Assembly: GCF_000266945.1 (NCBI RefSeq)
Contig: NC_018025.1
Coordinates: forward strand, 1,488,001-1,552,000
DNA: 64,000 nucleotides
Reading direction: 5' to 3'
Origin: Desulfomonile tiedjei DSM 6799
Lineage (GTDB): Bacteria; Desulfobacterota; Desulfomonilia; Desulfomonilales; Desulfomonilaceae
Part shown: positions 29,015 to 37,752 of the stretch, in pieces
Position numbering within the stretch: position 1 is the first letter of the stretch
Layout of the letters: each line of letters starts with the position of its first letter
The notes under the pieces: model-generated
What the model was told of the DNA's origin: nothing
Database searches by the model: none
Seen by the model: only the letters and a program-made list of their open reading frames with translations
Translations under genes and position numbers: made by a program

Positions 29015-30336
29015 CTCTTAAAGATTCCAGCTTCATACAGCATCTCGACCAGTTGCTGAACTTTGGAATCAGCTTCCTTAGCAAGCTCCTCAATTTTGGA
29101 GTCTGGATATGTGATAGCCGAATGATAGAAAACTTGGAGTATATCCGAATACGCCGGATAGACAGGAATGGCCGGACGAGGCCGAGCCTTGTCAAAGCTT
29201 TCCCTCAGCTTGGAAAAATGAGGATTTTTCCGAAGGACTTCCGGGTCATTGTAAACCGAGCGTCTGGCACATGTTTGAGAAGCTTCCAGTGCAAAGATCT
29301 TTTGGACTGTGGGAGAAGTCATGTATTTGATGAATTTTATTGCGATATCTTTTTCTCGGGAAAAACTGGACAATGCAAACTGCCATCCTCCCAAGGTAGA
29401 CACGCTCTCACCACCTGGAAAATGGGGAAGTACGGTTATGTCAATTTTTCCCGCGATACGAGAATTCTCCGAATTGTTGGCAATTTCCCATGTGTATGGC
29501 CAATCTCTCAGGAACACGGCATTGCCCTGTATAAACGAATGCATAGCTTCGGGTTCCTCATATGTCAGAACGCCTCTTGAGGCAATTTTTCCAATAATTT
29601 CATCTCTGACGTATTTGACCGCAGCAATATTCTGGGAAGTGTTTATCGTGGACTCTCCGGTGATGTTGTCGAACAACTTACCACGATTGCTCAGCACGAA
29701 TTCCTGCATGTCGCACACGAGCCCTTCATATTGTTTGAATTGGCCGCAATAGCCTCTCAGAGCAGGATTGTGAGTTCTTTCCTTATCGACTATGTACTTG
29801 GCGATATGTACGAGGCGATCCCATGTATCCGGTGGCGGAAAGCCATATTTCTCCAGCAGATCTTTGCGGTAGTAGAGTAGTCCTCCGGAAGTCTCGAAGG
29901 GAACTCCATAGATCTTACCATTGATGGTACATGCGGAAATTGGTGCTGGAAAAAAATCGGCCTGTTCCTCGGGAGGGAAAAAATCATCCAACGCTTGCAC
30001 CCAACCTGCTGAAACCAGTTCCGAGGGCCAAATTACATCCATCAAGAATATATCGAGATCCGGATCCGAATTCTTCAGCTTTTGAGTGATCAGTGCATGG
30101 GCGGCGGTGGATGAGTTGGGGCTTATCTCCACTCGGACTATTACACTATTTTCTTTTTCAAAATGGTCTATTAAGCGTTTCCAGAGATTCAGGTTATCGG
30201 GTTTTTGCATAACCAGATGGATTTCATCAGCAGCGAAGATCTGTAAGCAGAGCAGAAGGTGTACCGTGATGCAGACTACAATGCAGAAAAGCCGTGTATC
30301 CTGAATGCTTCTCAGATAATTCTTTTGTCCTGCCAA
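29011..30336 (-). CDS. Extracellular sugar-binding protein of the ABC importer
   Basis: A 441-aa protein with an N-terminal signal sequence (basic start, then FCIVVCITVHLLLCLQIF and AADE) and the family 1 solute-binding fold: DLDIFLMDVIWPSELVSAGW, GKIYGVPFETSGGLLYYRKDLLEKYG and GGWQFALSSFSREKD. Ligand is probably a di- or oligosaccharide (trehalose/maltose-like) but this cannot be fixed here. The start lies 25 bases inside the upstream ATPase gene, in another frame. Confidence 0.9.
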   Translation of the reverse strand: MAGQKNYLRSIQDTRLFCIVVCITVHLLLCLQIFAADEIHLVMQKPDNLNLWKRLIDHFEKENSVIVRVEISPNSSTAAHALITQKLKNSDPDLDIFLMDVIWPSELVSAGWVQALDDFFPPEEQADFFPAPISACTINGKIYGVPFETSGGLLYYRKDLLEKYGFPPPDTWDRLVHIAKYIVDKERTHNPALRGYCGQFKQYEGLVCDMQEFVLSNRGKLFDNITGESTINTSQNIAAVKYVRDEIIGKIASRGVLTYEEPEAMHSFIQGNAVFLRDWPYTWEIANNSENSRIAGKIDITVLPHFPGGESVSTLGGWQFALSSFSREKDIAIKFIKYMTSPTVQKIFALEASQTCARRSVYNDPEVLRKNPHFSKLRESFDKARPRPAIPVYPAYSDILQVFYHSAITYPDSKIEELAKEADSKVQQLVEMLYEAGIFKR

Positions 30337-31382
30337 AATATGCTTATCCTTGTTTCGTCAATTAACAGCGGAACCGTTTCACCAATTTTTGGATCAAGCT
30401 CGGGTGTAGTCCTGATTATGAATTTTGGGCCTTCCAACAATTCGGCGTGTACAAATTTGTCCGATCCGACATTTTCGACAAAGGTGACAATCCCCTGCCA
30501 TTTTCCCGTGGAATCTATCGAAATATGTTCCGGCCTGATTCCAGCGACAACTTCTCCTTCCAATTCTAGTTCCACTTTTCTTTTAAAGTTGAAACTATTC
30601 GAGGTAAAGACGACTGTGCCCTCCGAATCATGATTCAAGATTCCTTTTATGAAATTCATTGGGGGATTTCCTATGAATTCCGCAACCGTGAGATTGGCAG
30701 GTCTGTTATAGATGTTTTCCGGGCTGTCTATCTGCTGGATTACGCCGCCCTCCAAAACTGCGATGGTATCTGCCATGGTCATAGCTTCTACCTGATCGTG
30801 TGTCACGTACACCGTGGTTGCCTGTAGTTTGCGATGCAGGAGCATCATTTCTATTCTCATGCTTCCTCTGAGTTTGGCATCCAGATTCGACAGCGGCTCG
30901 TCGAACAGAAAAATCTTTGGTTTCCTTACAATCGCTCGCCCCATTGCTACCCGCTGCCTCTGGCCTCCTGAAAGCTCGGCCGGTTTCCTTTCAAGGAATC
31001 GATTCAACTGCAGCAAAGAAGCGACTTCGTGAACACGGTTCCGTATTTCATCAGCGGGCATTTTCCTGACCCACAGAGGGAAAGCGATGTTATCAAATAC
31101 TGTCATGTGCGGATATATCGCATAATTTTGAAAAACCATCGCTATATCACGCTTTCCGGGTGGAACATCGGTTACGTCGAGTCCGTCCATGAAGATTTTG
31201 CCTGAGGAAGGTTTTTCAAGACCTGCAATCATTCGTAGTAATACGGATTTTCCGCTCCCGGATGGACCAAGGAGCACGCAAAATTCACCTTCAGCAACTT
31301 CGAAAGAGATATCGGACAAAATTCTGTTTTGACCGAAAAATTTTGTAAGCCCTTCTATAACAAGGCGATTTTTATCTTCCAT
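30312..31382 (-). CDS. Sugar ABC transporter ATP-binding protein (MalK/UgpC-like)
   Basis: 356 aa. Walker A GPSGSGKS (39-46), Q-loop VFQNYAIYPHMTVFDN, signature LSGGQRQRVAMGRAI and Walker B IFLFDEPLSNLDAKL, then a C-terminal TOBE-type regulatory domain (GIRPEHISID). It powers the two permeases. First gene of the four-gene importer operon, which uses the order ATPase, binding protein, two permeases with every junction overlapping. The operon begins just downstream of repeat element B. Confidence 0.93.
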   Translation of the reverse strand: MEDKNRLVIEGLTKFFGQNRILSDISFEVAEGEFCVLLGPSGSGKSVLLRMIAGLEKPSSGKIFMDGLDVTDVPPGKRDIAMVFQNYAIYPHMTVFDNIAFPLWVRKMPADEIRNRVHEVASLLQLNRFLERKPAELSGGQRQRVAMGRAIVRKPKIFLFDEPLSNLDAKLRGSMRIEMMLLHRKLQATTVYVTHDQVEAMTMADTIAVLEGGVIQQIDSPENIYNRPANLTVAEFIGNPPMNFIKGILNHDSEGTVVFTSNSFNFKRKVELELEGEVVAGIRPEHISIDSTGKWQGIVTFVENVGSDKFVHAELLEGPKFIIRTTPELDPKIGETVPLLIDETRISIFWQDKRII

Positions 31383-31429
31383 TGGTTCATCTGTGATGCG
31401 ATCCGGTCAAGAACTGCAAACAATTTCGC

Positions 31430-31822
31430 TATAGTCAGTGCCAGAGATTCTGTCGTTTATCCCGCGTGTGAATGCAGGATATTGGTAGGGACCGGCGTCC
31501 CTGGGGAGAGACTGTCTCAAAAGTCAAAATCAACTCCAGATCGTGGCACGAATTTCTCATCATCTTCACCTCCTGATTGTAGGGGCGCCCCTCGTGGGTG
31601 CCCGGTAGTGACCGGCCTCCGTGCCGGTCATTGCGGGAGGGCAGGCACGAGACCTGCCCCTACAAGGATGATGAATCGTGGCACGATTCTGAGCGTCAAT
31701 ACGGTTTTTGCCGGTTCATTTTATCGATATCGTTGGTCATATTGAAGACGTGCCGGCACGGAGGCACGGCACCTACCAGTACCCCCGTCCTCAATCGGAC
31801 ATTAGTTTTGGCAAATCCTATA
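31430..31822. repeat. Inverted-repeat element, copy B
   Basis: Begins TATAGTCAGTGCCAGAG and ends TTAGTTTTGGCAAATCCTATA; the reverse complement of the end (TATAGGATTTGCCAAAACTAA) resembles the beginning, so the element has imperfect terminal inverted repeats. The interior carries the 85-bp triple-hairpin cassette and a conserved TGAAGACGTGCCGGCACGG segment also seen in copies A and C. No coding sequence. The gap 31383-31992 is almost entirely this element. Confidence 0.7.
31579..31663. repeat. Triple-hairpin GC-rich cassette, copy 1
   Basis: 85 bp bounded by GTAGGGGC and GCCCCTAC, with three internal stem-loops: GGGCGCCCC/GGGTGCCC, TGACCGG/CCGGTCA and GGGCAGG/CCTGCCC. A nearly identical copy in reverse orientation lies at 37597-37682. 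REP-like. Confidence 0.75.
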
Positions 31823-31992
31823 ATTCCTCGTTGCCTGATAATTAAGAGGTTCACCGTCTTTCACCAATTCTCATTATAAAGGCTGTTTCTTCTTCTTGGG
31901 AGTTCTCGGGGGAACAGTGAGCGGAATGCGATAGGAACAGCAGTACCTCGCAATGAGGACGTCTGTCTGAGAGAAGAAATCAACGCTCAGAT

Positions 31993-32337
31993 CTATTTGT
32001 CGCAGATTTGACTCCCCGCGTGCAAAGACTCCCGGATATCGAGTACGCGGATTGTTCCGGTGATCTCCGAATCGGGGTCCGGAACTTTGTAATGGGAAAA
32101 CTTCTCCGCAACCAGGACCGGAGCGAGCGGGTCAACGCTCAGCTCCTCCCAGATGGTAATGAGTCCGGCGGTTCCATGCAGGAGCAGCACTGCCGGCCAG
32201 TTGCTGGGAGGCGGCCAGTGAGGGGGTAGCGACTCCTCATCCTGGTACATTAACCTGAACAGTGCTTTAGAAAGCTCGACGGAAAGTGTCGCTTTGAATG
32301 CCGGGAACTCCTTATCTATGAATTCCCGGTCCAGCAT
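31993..32337 (-). CDS. Small protein, possible MaoC/hot-dog N-terminal-like
   Basis: 114 aa. The middle (NWPAVLLLHGTAGLITIWEELSVDPLAP, then EKFSHYKVPDPDSEITGTIRV) has the layout of a hot-dog dehydratase N-terminal domain, but the match is weak and no catalytic residues can be named. Its ATG overlaps the nrdG stop by one base (TGATG), so it is translationally coupled to the activase. A stand-alone hypothetical protein is the safest reading. Confidence 0.6.
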   Translation of the reverse strand: MLDREFIDKEFPAFKATLSVELSKALFRLMYQDEESLPPHWPPPSNWPAVLLLHGTAGLITIWEELSVDPLAPVLVAEKFSHYKVPDPDSEITGTIRVLDIRESLHAGSQICDK

Positions 32338-33047
32338 CAGCCTGTACGCGCAAGGATTTCAGTTGCTCCGGGTCGGATCTCGAATTCGGCGCGCATCGCG
32401 TCTGCACGGGCGGCAGGGAACTCGGGAATCTCTGCAAAAGAAGGATCGAGTGTGCGTTTATTGCGGAAGAACTGAAGGATAAACGGCCTGCCTACACCGA
32501 GGTAATTCTTGATTTCTCGTAGCTGCGGTTCTTCAACCAGACCGGGTATGGCAGTAGTGCGGAACACCACTTCGATATCAGAATTCCTGAGAATCTCTAT
32601 GCTCCGTTTTATGAGTCTCACATCCACAGGAACTCCCGCCACCGTGGAGTAGTCTTTTCTGTTCAAAGGTGCTTTTACGTCCATGTACACGGCATCTACG
32701 AGCCGTTTCCGGATCAGTTCCGTGAGCATTGCAGGGTTGGAACCGTTCGTATCCAGCTTCACCGCAGTCTGTGTTGCTCGTAATGCTTGCAGGAATTCGG
32801 GAAGACGCTTGTTGATGGTCGGTTCCCCGCCCGTTACGGTGATTCCGTCGAGCCACTGATTCCGTTTTCCGATCTTCGCGAGAATTCGATCCAGGGAATG
32901 ATCGGGAAGATCGTCGGGTTTCAGCACCAGATCGGCATTGTGACAGGCTGGGCAACGAAAACCGCATCCACTCAGAAAGAGAATCGAGCATAGCTTTCCC
33001 GGCCAATCCAGGAATGAAGTCTGAATGAAACCCTTCACAGGGAGCAT
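32337..33047 (-). CDS. nrdG: Anaerobic ribonucleotide reductase activating protein
   Basis: Radical-SAM enzyme that makes the glycyl radical on NrdD. The cluster motif CGFRCPAC (C28, C32, C35) follows FLDWPGKLCSILFLSG, and VTGGEPTINK is the SAM-binding region. 236 aa, somewhat longer than E. coli NrdG and closer to the NrdG2-type group. It lies downstream of nrdD and the glutaredoxin-like gene, separated from them by a hairpin-rich gap. Confidence 0.93.
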   Translation of the reverse strand: MLPVKGFIQTSFLDWPGKLCSILFLSGCGFRCPACHNADLVLKPDDLPDHSLDRILAKIGKRNQWLDGITVTGGEPTINKRLPEFLQALRATQTAVKLDTNGSNPAMLTELIRKRLVDAVYMDVKAPLNRKDYSTVAGVPVDVRLIKRSIEILRNSDIEVVFRTTAIPGLVEEPQLREIKNYLGVGRPFILQFFRNKRTLDPSFAEIPEFPAARADAMRAEFEIRPGATEILARTG

Positions 33048-33107
33048 GAAAATCCTCGGCTATTCTGGGTGATACTGATTTGCATTCAAAGAGATAAGAT
33101 CTAGAAA

Positions 33108-33225
33108 ACCCTTCTTGTAAGAAGTGTTTCCCAGACCCTTCTCAAGAACTTTTAATATTTGCCCAAGTCCATGGTTTTTCTATCGAAAAACTATGGGCTT
33201 GGGCGAGTGCTAAAAGTTTTTTGGA
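33108..33225. repeat. Stacked hairpins between nrdG and the glutaredoxin-like gene
   Basis: Two features. First, 24 bases at 33108-33131 (AAACCCTTCTTGTAAGAAGTGT...) are the reverse complement of a segment inside the inverted repeat at 49744-49767. Second, from about 33146 to 33222 a long imperfect hairpin pairs AAGAACTTTT...GCCCAAGTCCATGGTTTTTC with GAAAAACTATGGGCTTGGGC...AAAAGTTTTTT. No gene is present. Confidence 0.6.
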
Positions 33226-33229
33226 GGGG

Positions 33230-33261
33230 CCGGGAACCTTTTTTACAAAAAAGGTTCCCGG
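33230..33261 (-). terminator. Terminator of the nrdD/glutaredoxin-like unit
   Basis: CCGGGAACCTTTTTT and AAAAAAGGTTCCCGG form a perfect 15-bp palindrome with a two-base centre. The U-rich arm makes a terminator for the glutaredoxin-like gene, whose stop lies 28 bases away. Symmetry means it would work on either strand. Confidence 0.7.
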
Positions 33262-33288
33262 ATCTTATTGCTTTAAAAGCAAAGAGCA

Positions 33289-33546
33289 TCAGTTTTCTTT
33301 GCAGTTGCTTTCCAGATATTTCCTGATATGCCCGGCGCCCGTTATTACCTCATCAGATTCTGACACCAGAATTGGAAGCTGCTTTTCAGATAAAGACACA
33401 CATTCATAATATGCGAGCAGAGCGAGAGCCTCAGTGTTCTCCTGATCCAACTGCAGGACCGTCAAGTCTTTAACGCTGTTGAGGTCCACATGGCTTTTGA
33501 CCCATTCGCATTTACCGCAGCCTGCTTTGGTGAACAGATACGTCAT
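33289..33546 (-). CDS. Glutaredoxin/thioredoxin-like small redox protein
   Basis: 85 aa with a redox pair CGKC (C10, C13) right after the first strand (YLFTKAGCGKC), then a LPILVSESDEVITGAGHIRKYL segment with the cis-Pro of the thioredoxin fold. Lying between nrdD and nrdG on the same strand, it likely helps reduce or maintain the reductase, as NrdH-type proteins do for other classes. AGGAGG precedes the ATG by 7 bases. Confidence 0.82.
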   Translation of the reverse strand: MTYLFTKAGCGKCEWVKSHVDLNSVKDLTVLQLDQENTEALALLAYYECVSLSEKQLPILVSESDEVITGAGHIRKYLESNCKEN

Positions 33547-33610
33547 AATCTAGCCTCCTGTTTGATTTCAAACCTATATTGCAACCAATCTCAATTTGGT
33601 AGTCCGCAAC

Positions 33611-35800
33611 CTAAGACGGGTCCGCGGAAAGGTGCATATTTCTGAATCTATCCGTCAGTTCGCCGCGTTTACCCTTGTTCCAGCTTGAAACTTTCGTGAA
33701 ATATCCGGTAATGCGTGTGATCTGTTCCACGTTTCGAGAATCGCAGTACGCGCAGGTGTCGTGCAGCCCTCGTGTGGTCCTCCCGCACGAAACACAGGTG
33801 GTCAGTTCCGGCGAAAAGGCTACCTGATCGTTCTGCGTCATCCTGAACGTCTTGACTACGAAGTTGGCAAGAGACTCGGGACTCGGATGGCTTTCACCAA
33901 GCCATACATGGGTGAGGGAACCGGCTTCGATCAATGGATGGAACAGGCCCTCACGTTTTACTCGGTCGATGGGGTCAACCGGAGCGCCCACATTGAATAA
34001 TGTTGAGTTGGTATAGTAGATCTCTTCCCGGTTTACATTGCCTTTGACCACTTTCAGAGTTTCCGGAAAGAGCCGCATGTCGAGTTTTGCGAACCGATAC
34101 GCAGTGCTTTCTGCAGGAGTTTGCTCCAGGACGAAACGCATATTGTGCTGCTTACCGAGTCTGGCTGCTACCAGATTCATGTGAGCTATTATTTTCAACC
34201 CGAATTTGATGGCTTCCTGACTTTCGTGCAGCTCTTCACCCGTATGGTACTGCACCATTTCATTGAGCCCGACCATTCCGATGAGATAGGTGACTCTGTG
34301 CATTCTCAGATAGGGTTCGCCATCCCTGTCCATGGTGAGCAGCGCAAGCGGCCCGGTTTCTCCCAGTGCCAGCAATCTCTGAATAAAGGCTTTCTTCTGA
34401 AGATGTCCCTGTGCGGCGATCCCGATACGCTCAGTCAATAGGGAAAACAGTCTTGTGTCGTCGCCCATGGCTTCATAGGCTATTCTCGGAAGGTTAATGG
34501 TCACATTCTGAAGAGCTGAATAGCGCATTTTCCAGGGATGAACCGCATCGTCGAGATCGCTTTTCTCCAGCTTGAACGACAATCTGCAGCATTCCGATAT
34601 CTTGGCCGTTTCTCCCCGGTCGAACACGAAGTACGTGTTACCCTTTTCGCCTGCTATGTCGCAGATGTGGTGGAGAAATTTTTCATGCCCGGGGGTTTTG
34701 AAGAATTTTTCGGTAATGTGCACGAGCGGTTTGGGGAAGAAGAACGGCCGTCCGGTGCCATCACCTTCACGATACACGTCAAACAGGGTCCAGACGAAAT
34801 TCTGCGCTTCGGGGAGATACTCCGCATAGGTGTGACCCGTGAATTCTCCGCCGGGACCGATAGCAGGGGTATTCTCGAAGTGCTTCGGAATTTCCCAGTA
34901 GAGATTGATATCCGTGAAGATCGCCTGGCCGCCTCGAGCAACCGCTTGCTGGGAAAACTCAAAAATGAGCATCTGAGCAAGCTGTCTCACTTCCCTGGCA
35001 GGAAGTCCGCGAAGATAGGGCGCAAAGAAGAGGTTCACCGCATCCCAGCCGATTGCTCCAGCAAAATGGCTCTGTAACGCTGCAGCGAACTTCACCATGT
35101 GCGCAAGAAGGACTTCCGGATGCTTCGCAGGTTTTGCCATGGCCAGAGAATTGGGAAGATTCAGCCCGAATTTCTTGATGTATTCCAGAGATTGCCCTGA
35201 GCAGTACGGTCGGTCGATAAAACCCAGGTCGTGAAGATGAATGTCACCGCGCATGTGCGCGTCACCCACTTCCTGAGAGAATACGTTCAACAGCGCGTAT
35301 TCCTTTTTGATGTTTTCCGCCAGAGTCAAATTGGTCGCTTCCGGACCGTGCGGGACGTTTGCATTTTCTTTGTTGGGCCTGGTGATGAGTTGGTCCACAT
35401 CAAACAGAGGAACTCCCAACCTGGTGTGAAGGCGTCGAGCGCTTTCAAGACCCCTCTCAAGGAGCTTTGCGTTGACCATCTCCCTGATGAGAGGAGCAGT
35501 GATCATCTTTATTCCGCTGCGTTTAATATCATTTTCCACCTCAAGGCTGATGTCTTCCGCAGTACCCTCGTCGATAAAGGTCTCCCTGAGGAGTGCATCG
35601 ACGATCCTGCTGCGATCCCACCCATCCATAGCCTCACTGGAAGTTCGAACAAACAGAGCCATGTCCGTGGTCTCAAAATGTTGCATTGATTCTCTTCTTT
35701 CAAAACTTGAGACGGTGCTTCGTGCTGCGCTCTGCTCTTCCATGTGTCCTGCCGGTGTCCGTGTGGTACCATTTACTACTTGTAGATGATCAGTTTTCAT
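33611..35800 (-). CDS. nrdD: Anaerobic ribonucleoside-triphosphate reductase (class III)
   Basis: Makes deoxyribonucleotides without oxygen using a glycyl radical. An ATP-cone (about residues 55-145) precedes the catalytic barrel (HLHDLGFIDRPYCSGQSL). The C-terminal zinc site has C669, C672, C683 and C686, and the radical glycine is in RITGY (Gly699). 729 aa is normal. No intein is seen. AAGGAGG lies about 11 bases before the ATG. It heads the nrdD-glutaredoxin-like gene unit with nrdG downstream, a clear sign of an anaerobic lifestyle. Confidence 0.95.
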   Translation of the reverse strand: MKTDHLQVVNGTTRTPAGHMEEQSAARSTVSSFERRESMQHFETTDMALFVRTSSEAMDGWDRSRIVDALLRETFIDEGTAEDISLEVENDIKRSGIKMITAPLIREMVNAKLLERGLESARRLHTRLGVPLFDVDQLITRPNKENANVPHGPEATNLTLAENIKKEYALLNVFSQEVGDAHMRGDIHLHDLGFIDRPYCSGQSLEYIKKFGLNLPNSLAMAKPAKHPEVLLAHMVKFAAALQSHFAGAIGWDAVNLFFAPYLRGLPAREVRQLAQMLIFEFSQQAVARGGQAIFTDINLYWEIPKHFENTPAIGPGGEFTGHTYAEYLPEAQNFVWTLFDVYREGDGTGRPFFFPKPLVHITEKFFKTPGHEKFLHHICDIAGEKGNTYFVFDRGETAKISECCRLSFKLEKSDLDDAVHPWKMRYSALQNVTINLPRIAYEAMGDDTRLFSLLTERIGIAAQGHLQKKAFIQRLLALGETGPLALLTMDRDGEPYLRMHRVTYLIGMVGLNEMVQYHTGEELHESQEAIKFGLKIIAHMNLVAARLGKQHNMRFVLEQTPAESTAYRFAKLDMRLFPETLKVVKGNVNREEIYYTNSTLFNVGAPVDPIDRVKREGLFHPLIEAGSLTHVWLGESHPSPESLANFVVKTFRMTQNDQVAFSPELTTCVSCGRTTRGLHDTCAYCDSRNVEQITRITGYFTKVSSWNKGKRGELTDRFRNMHLSADPS

Positions 35801-36021
35801 AACAAATGCGCCTCCTTTGCAGTTTCTGAAGCAAACCTATCCCGCCTTTCCCAAGGAAAGCAGCCCCGATTACTCGTATACGCGCTTGAGTACTGGAGGC
35901 ATTTCGAATTTCCGCGCGAGACAGTTTTGCCTCTGAAAACCAAACCCAAATGCAGTAATGAAAATGAAAGGTCATAGATCCGTGTTATTGTTCATGGACA
36001 ACGCAGGATCTAGTGGAACGT

Positions 36022-36058
36022 GTCTTAGTAGCTACCATATATGGTAGTCAAGACTTTT
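36022..36058. promoter_or_regulatory. Palindrome in the nrdD upstream region
   Basis: CTACCATATATGGTAG (36032-36047) is a perfect 16-bp palindrome flanked by GTCTT and AAGAC, so the whole 33 bases fold on themselves; a T-run follows on the plus strand. On the minus strand TTGACT overlaps its edge, about 240 bases before nrdD. It could be an operator (NrdR-like control is a guess; the sequence does not match the NrdR box) or a terminator. The rest of 35801-36333 shows no gene. Confidence 0.45.
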
Positions 36059-36333
36059 TTTCCAATTGTCAGTATCCGCAGACAATCCAACAACATACGT
36101 AAGGTGTCAAAATCAGTATGTGATGAATGATTTCAGGTAATTACCCGGTTTGCGGACCCCACTGAGTGGGGGGCGTAGTGCTCTGACGACTCCGAATTGT
36201 GGAACACGCGAGCACAACAAGAACACAAAGCATGGTTTCAAGCCGGTATTTGGAAATGTGTGAGAAAGCGAAGTTAGATCCACAAGCCCTAGCGGCTTTA
36301 AACGCCGTCATACAACTTCTTCAAACGTGTTGA

Positions 36334-36771
36334 TTAGCTGACTCGAAGGTTATCCGAATTCCTCACGATTATGTATATGAATTCCTCAGGAGAATAGGGG
36401 CTCGTGGGAAACAGACGGTTCCAATGCTTCTTCACTTCCGGCACCAGTGATTCAATTTGCATGGTACCACCGCTTTTCGCCAGGAGAGCTTGAATGACAG
36501 AGAGAACCGGTGTTCTCGCCTCGCCCGGAGACTGGTTGATTCTATCCACTTCTTCCAGGGAAAGAACCGAAGACGCGTCTGCCAGAAGCGATACTGTCAT
36601 TTTGCCGACCTTGCCCTTTACGTGTGTAGTCAGAGTAGTTGTCGGTCTGGGAATATCTTTTGCGGAAGCAATTACAACGGGACCTTCTTCAGTCTCGAAT
36701 GTATCCGTATCTTCTATGTGGCCAGCCATTTCCTCGGGCAAGTCCTGCCCGCCTTTGTTTTTCGCTGCCAT
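36334..36771 (-). CDS. Hypothetical protein
   Basis: 145 aa, hydrophilic, no signal or membrane segment. The N-terminal third is acidic and disordered-looking; the rest has KVGKMTVSLLADASSVLSLEEVDRI and a C-terminal helical stretch ending with IYIIVRNSDNLRVS. I recognise no family. GAGGAG stands 6 bases before the ATG, which supports a real gene. Confidence 0.6.
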   Translation of the reverse strand: MAAKNKGGQDLPEEMAGHIEDTDTFETEEGPVVIASAKDIPRPTTTLTTHVKGKVGKMTVSLLADASSVLSLEEVDRINQSPGEARTPVLSVIQALLAKSGGTMQIESLVPEVKKHWNRLFPTSPYSPEEFIYIIVRNSDNLRVS

Positions 36772-37035
36772 GAGTACTCCTCGAGAAGAAAAATCATTAG
36801 GAATTTTAGAATCAAGTATACTAAACGCGGTTGTCCCGATTTGTCAATCTTTGAGTTACCGCGTATATCGGAACCCGAACAGGTCAAGAATTTGACTGGA
36901 CGCTACAGGGATACTAAAAAACAGAGGACTACCGGGATAGGAATCGCAAGAGCCTTTATGCAAGCCATAGCATAGCAGCCCAGACCCTAAACACAGTGAC
37001 CTGCGTTGAGAAAAACTCTGTATGAGGCGAAAGCA

Positions 37036-37350
37036 ATGGACCAGCAGTTGAAAGAATTCTTTCATGCATTGATATTCACGTTCGTGGGGATGGTGGTGTA
37101 TGAGGTGTCAAAAGATACCGCTATTGGAGGGGTAATCACAGTTGCGTTCGGTCTTTTCCTGGTACCATTCTTGACAATTGTATCTGTTAAATTCTTTATC
37201 GAGAAATCCATGGGAAGCGCATTGGTATGTGCTTTCTTTGCACTCATATCCGCGTGTGGATTATGGATATCACTTTCACATTCTCCCTGGCACCAACTAC
37301 CACAGGAAATAGACAAGGTTCTCAATATCGTTCTAGAACAGTTTAGATAG
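37036..37350 (+). CDS. Small membrane protein of unknown function
   Basis: 104 aa with three hydrophobic segments (FHALIFTFVGMVVYEV, GGVITVAFGLFLVPFLTIVSV, ALVCAFFALISACGLWISL) and a short amphipathic tail. The ATG at 37036 is preceded by GAGG; a TTG ten codons upstream is the only alternative. No family recognised; it stands alone. Confidence 0.6.
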   Translation: MDQQLKEFFHALIFTFVGMVVYEVSKDTAIGGVITVAFGLFLVPFLTIVSVKFFIEKSMGSALVCAFFALISACGLWISLSHSPWHQLPQEIDKVLNIVLEQFR

Positions 37351-37596
37351 GGTTCGAGTCAGCTAGGATTCCTACGCTGGCTTACGCGTTCCGTCAATGA
37401 TCTGCGTCCCAAACCCAGACATGAAGGGAATACGCACATGAACACCTCAGCAACCCGATGAACGCGTCCAACTACAGAGAAGCGGTCAGCTTCGGAATCA
37501 ACTACGATTTGGATTATGGCCTTAGCTCAGCTCCGAATTGAAGCACTGGCTTTATCAACCGAGATATGTGATCCTGGCACCGCGAGCGCAGCCAAT

Positions 37597-37682
37597 GTAG
37601 GGGCAGGTCTCGTGCCTGCCCTTCCTGGAATGACCGGCACGGAGGCCGGTCACCACCGGGCACCCACAAGGGGCGCCCCTAC
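37597..37682. repeat. Triple-hairpin GC-rich cassette, copy 2
   Basis: 86 bp bounded by GTAGGGGC and GCCCCTAC; the reverse complement matches 31579-31663 nearly base for base across the three stem-loops. It lies just downstream of the EF-G gene end and may end its transcription. The remainder of 37351-37752 shows no gene. Confidence 0.75.
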
Positions 37683-37752
37683 CGATCCCCGTTGAAACCG
37701 TGATCCGCGAGACAGAAACGTCTGATTGATCGCTGAGCAAGGAAATAATCAA

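Noticed and set aside
31598-31879. 93-codon plus-strand frame through the triple-hairpin cassette
   Set aside because: It is translation of repeat DNA; the frame is not kept in the sister copy at 37597.
36232-36333. 33-codon plus-strand frame with a helical-looking peptide (ALAALNAVIQLLQTC)
   Set aside because: No ribosome site, too short to judge, and it ends exactly at a convergent gene by chance; no support beyond an open frame.
37200-37230. GCGCATTGGTAT inside the small membrane-protein gene, like the end of the 156-bp element
   Set aside because: Single 12-bp match within an intact reading frame with no partner end nearby; likely chance.
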